Translations under genes and position numbers: made by a program
Source: an uncultured Eubacterium sp.
Lineage (GTDB): Bacteria > Bacillota > Clostridia > Lachnospirales > Lachnospiraceae
Assembly: GCA_946412445.1 (NCBI GenBank)
Contig: CAMKHH010000078.1
Location: 1 to 6,154 of the forward strand
Length of the DNA: 6,154 nt
Direction of reading: 5' to 3'
Part shown: one piece after another, positions 5,995 to 6,154 of the stretch
Position numbering within the stretch: the first letter of the stretch is position 1
Layout: each line of letters starts with the position of its first letter
The notes under the pieces: generated by a model
Told to the model about the DNA's origin: nothing
The model's database searches: none
What the model saw: only the letters and a program-made list of their open reading frames with translations

Positions 5995-6154
5995 ATGAAT
6001 GTTTATCAATGGGCGGCAATCGCAGTCGTTATCATCTACATTGCAATCATTGCCGCAGCCATCTATCTTTTTGTGTTGATTATCAAGGCATTAAGAAAAT
6101 ATAACAACTCAAAAGAAGTCAGGGAGGAAAAACGGGTTGTCAGAAAATCATTGT
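5995..6154 (+). CDS. Small N-terminally membrane-anchored protein, possibly a membrane-tethered XRE-type regulator (partial)
   Basis: The gene starts at the ATG at 5995, with GGAG at 5984-5987 and a 7-nt spacer, and is still open at the window end after 53 codons. Residues about 6-30 form one strongly hydrophobic helix (IAVVIIYIAIIAAAIYLFVL), followed by a very basic, charged segment, LRKYNNSKEVREEKRVVRKSL. By the positive-inside rule the downstream part should be cytoplasmic. I recall Firmicute proteins with this kind of helix and a following EVREEK..VRKSL segment that continue into an XRE helix-turn-helix domain; that part lies outside the window, so the regulator call is an inference. It could instead be a short single-pass membrane peptide. 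It has its own predicted promoter and flanking dyads, so it is probably a separate unit from the sulfate operon. Confidence 0.6.
   Translation, partial: MNVYQWAAIAVVIIYIAIIAAAIYLFVLIIKALRKYNNSKEVREEKRVVRKSL

Overview
The window is the distal part of a sulfate-uptake and sulfate-activation operon, all on the + strand, followed by two small genes. It looks like an anaerobic Firmicute of the class Clostridia, most likely Lachnospiraceae. The pointers are strong AGGAGG-type ribosome binding sites, very tight gene packing, moderate base composition, a YezD-family (DUF2292) mini-gene, and AprA/AprB-type APS reductase genes placed beside CysD/CysN instead of CysH. The taxonomic call is an inference.

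Layout: 1-45 is the tail of an upstream gene (probably the permease CysW). 50-1108 is the sulfate/thiosulfate transporter ATPase CysA. 1118-2800 is an AprA-like flavoprotein and 2778-3092 its AprB-like two-cluster ferredoxin subunit. 3106-4005 and 4007-5665 are the two ATP sulfurylase subunits CysD and CysN. Intergenic distances run from a 23-nt overlap to 13 nt, so these are almost certainly one transcript. 5637-5693 carries a full-consensus sigma-A promoter with an overlapping operator-like dyad, leading into 5716-5859 (YezD family, 47 aa). 5860-5994 is a short regulatory stretch with a second promoter and two inverted repeats. 5995-6154 is the start of a small membrane-anchored protein cut by the window end.

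How the genes work together: CysA (with permease and binding protein genes expected upstream) imports sulfate. CysD and CysN make adenosine 5'-phosphosulfate (APS). The AprA/AprB pair would reduce APS directly to sulfite and AMP, so no PAPS step is needed. A sulfite reductase is not in the window.

The most interesting observation is at the C-terminus of CysN. About 110 extra residues align by eye with an APS kinase (CysC) domain that has lost its P-loop and the middle of its fold, but keeps a GRHTYL strand, an EAGII strand and the terminal helix. This looks like a bifunctional CysNC whose kinase decayed or was repurposed, in an operon where APS rather than PAPS is the substrate for reduction. 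Further points of interest are the compact AprB, the embedded promoter with an operator at the expected transcription start, and the dyad-rich region before a possible membrane-bound regulator.
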